NCBI GenBank assembly: GCA_947379685.1
Contig: CANCOG010000340.1
Location: 1-5,735 of the forward strand
From: Flavipsychrobacter stenotrophus
GTDB lineage: Bacteria > Bacteroidota > Bacteroidia > Chitinophagales > Chitinophagaceae
Length of the DNA: 5,735 nt
Direction: 5' to 3'
The position numbers were made by a program, and so were the translations under genes. Positions 5,374 to 5,735 of the stretch are shown piece after piece. The notes beneath the pieces are model-generated. The model saw only the letters and a list, made by a program, of their open reading frames with translations, was not told the origin of the DNA and did no database searches. Each line of letters starts with the position of its first letter. The stretch's first letter is position 1.

Positions 5374-5735
5374 ATGCGATTAACGATAACCTGGTTTTTT
5401 ACAGTGCTCGCGGCTATACTTCTGTTGGTAAATGGCTCGTCCTGCAGAAAACAGCAATTGCTTACCACCGGCGGCGTGCTGAAATTTTCTACAGACACGC
5501 TGAAGTTCGATACGGTTTTTACTGCGGCGGGTAGTTTTACTACGGGCCTGCTTATTTATAATAAGCAAAGTGAACCCATCAGTGTAAGCTCGGTTCGGTT
5601 GAAGAATGGTGCCAGCTCTTACTTCCACCTGAATGTGGATGGTTTCAAGGGTAACTATGTCACGAATCTGAAAATAGCACCACACGATAGCATCTATGTT
5701 TTTGCAACCGTTAATATTGACCCGACGGATACACT
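5374..5735 (+). CDS. Lipoprotein-like conserved protein, N-terminal part (cut by the window end)
   Basis: The ATG at 5374 opens a frame that remains open to the window end, giving 120 complete codons. The N-terminus MRLTITWFFTVLAAILLLVNGSSC has a basic residue, a hydrophobic core and a Cys at 24 in a relaxed lipobox context (GSSC), so it is probably a lipoprotein anchored in the outer or cytoplasmic membrane. What follows looks like an Ig-like beta-sandwich: LKFSTDTLKFDTVFT (37-51), LIYNKQSEPISVSSVRL (61-77), FHLNVDGF (84-91) and DSIYVFATVNIDP (105-117). I recall Bacteroidota proteins with this same N-terminal pattern (FDTVFT..., INVDG) that continue into a long parallel beta-helix, but the rest lies outside the window. 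The leftward frame 5380-5685 over the same bases has no protein-like features. The gene is divergent from the DUF62 operon across a 259-bp region. Confidence 0.85.
   Translation, partial: MRLTITWFFTVLAAILLLVNGSSCRKQQLLTTGGVLKFSTDTLKFDTVFTAAGSFTTGLLIYNKQSEPISVSSVRLKNGASSYFHLNVDGFKGNYVTNLKIAPHDSIYVFATVNIDPTDT

Noticed and set aside
5380..5685. Leftward open frame of 101 residues at the right end
   Set aside because: It lies opposite the lipoprotein gene, whose signal peptide and beta-strand pattern are clear; the antisense product is basic and featureless.

Overview
The window looks like a chromosomal segment of a Bacteroidota bacterium, most likely Chitinophagaceae or a close relative. Four things point there: a secreted protein with a C-terminal type IX secretion (Por/T9SS type A) sorting domain; a fused glutamate formimidoyltransferase-cyclodeaminase; TAnnTTTG-type promoter elements just upstream of several start codons; and no convincing Shine-Dalgarno sites at usable spacing. 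Base composition is moderate, with AT-rich intergenic DNA. The genus assignment is inference.

Left flank (1-679). A truncated, unrecognised gene runs leftward out of the window from 275. Upstream of it are two 22-bp tandem repeats with one mismatch (339-382), which resemble the multiple terminal repeats of an IS21-family element. The left edge may therefore be one end of an insertion sequence whose body lies outside the window. From 384 to 679 I see no gene, only AT-rich DNA with a small degenerate GCTGAT repeat.

Middle (680-3123). A rightward two-TM membrane protein of unknown function (680-1216) faces the leftward formimidoyltransferase-cyclodeaminase gene (1341-3029). Between them lies a hairpin with a U-tract on the minus strand, which should terminate the latter. 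This enzyme performs the last two steps of the folate-dependent branch of histidine degradation. No other hut gene is in the window.

Right part (3124-5735). Leftward genes encode a secreted C-type-lectin-like protein with a T9SS sorting tail (3124-3987), a small ABM-type dimeric alpha/beta-barrel protein (4048-4341) and a divergent member of the SAM hydroxide adenosyltransferase/halogenase family (DUF62; 4338-5114). The last two overlap by an ATGA and so form a translationally coupled pair. The DUF62 protein lacks the canonical DPGVGxxR active-site segment. Beyond it, a 259-bp divergent intergenic region holds two perfect hairpins that look like diverged copies of each other. A rightward lipoprotein-like gene (5374 onward) is cut by the window end.

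The genes do not form one obvious pathway. The DUF62-ABM pair is the only clear functional unit. The points most worth following are that pair with its altered active site, and the paired homologous hairpins. I found no CRISPR array, rRNA, tRNA, toxin-antitoxin pair or recognisable defence system.
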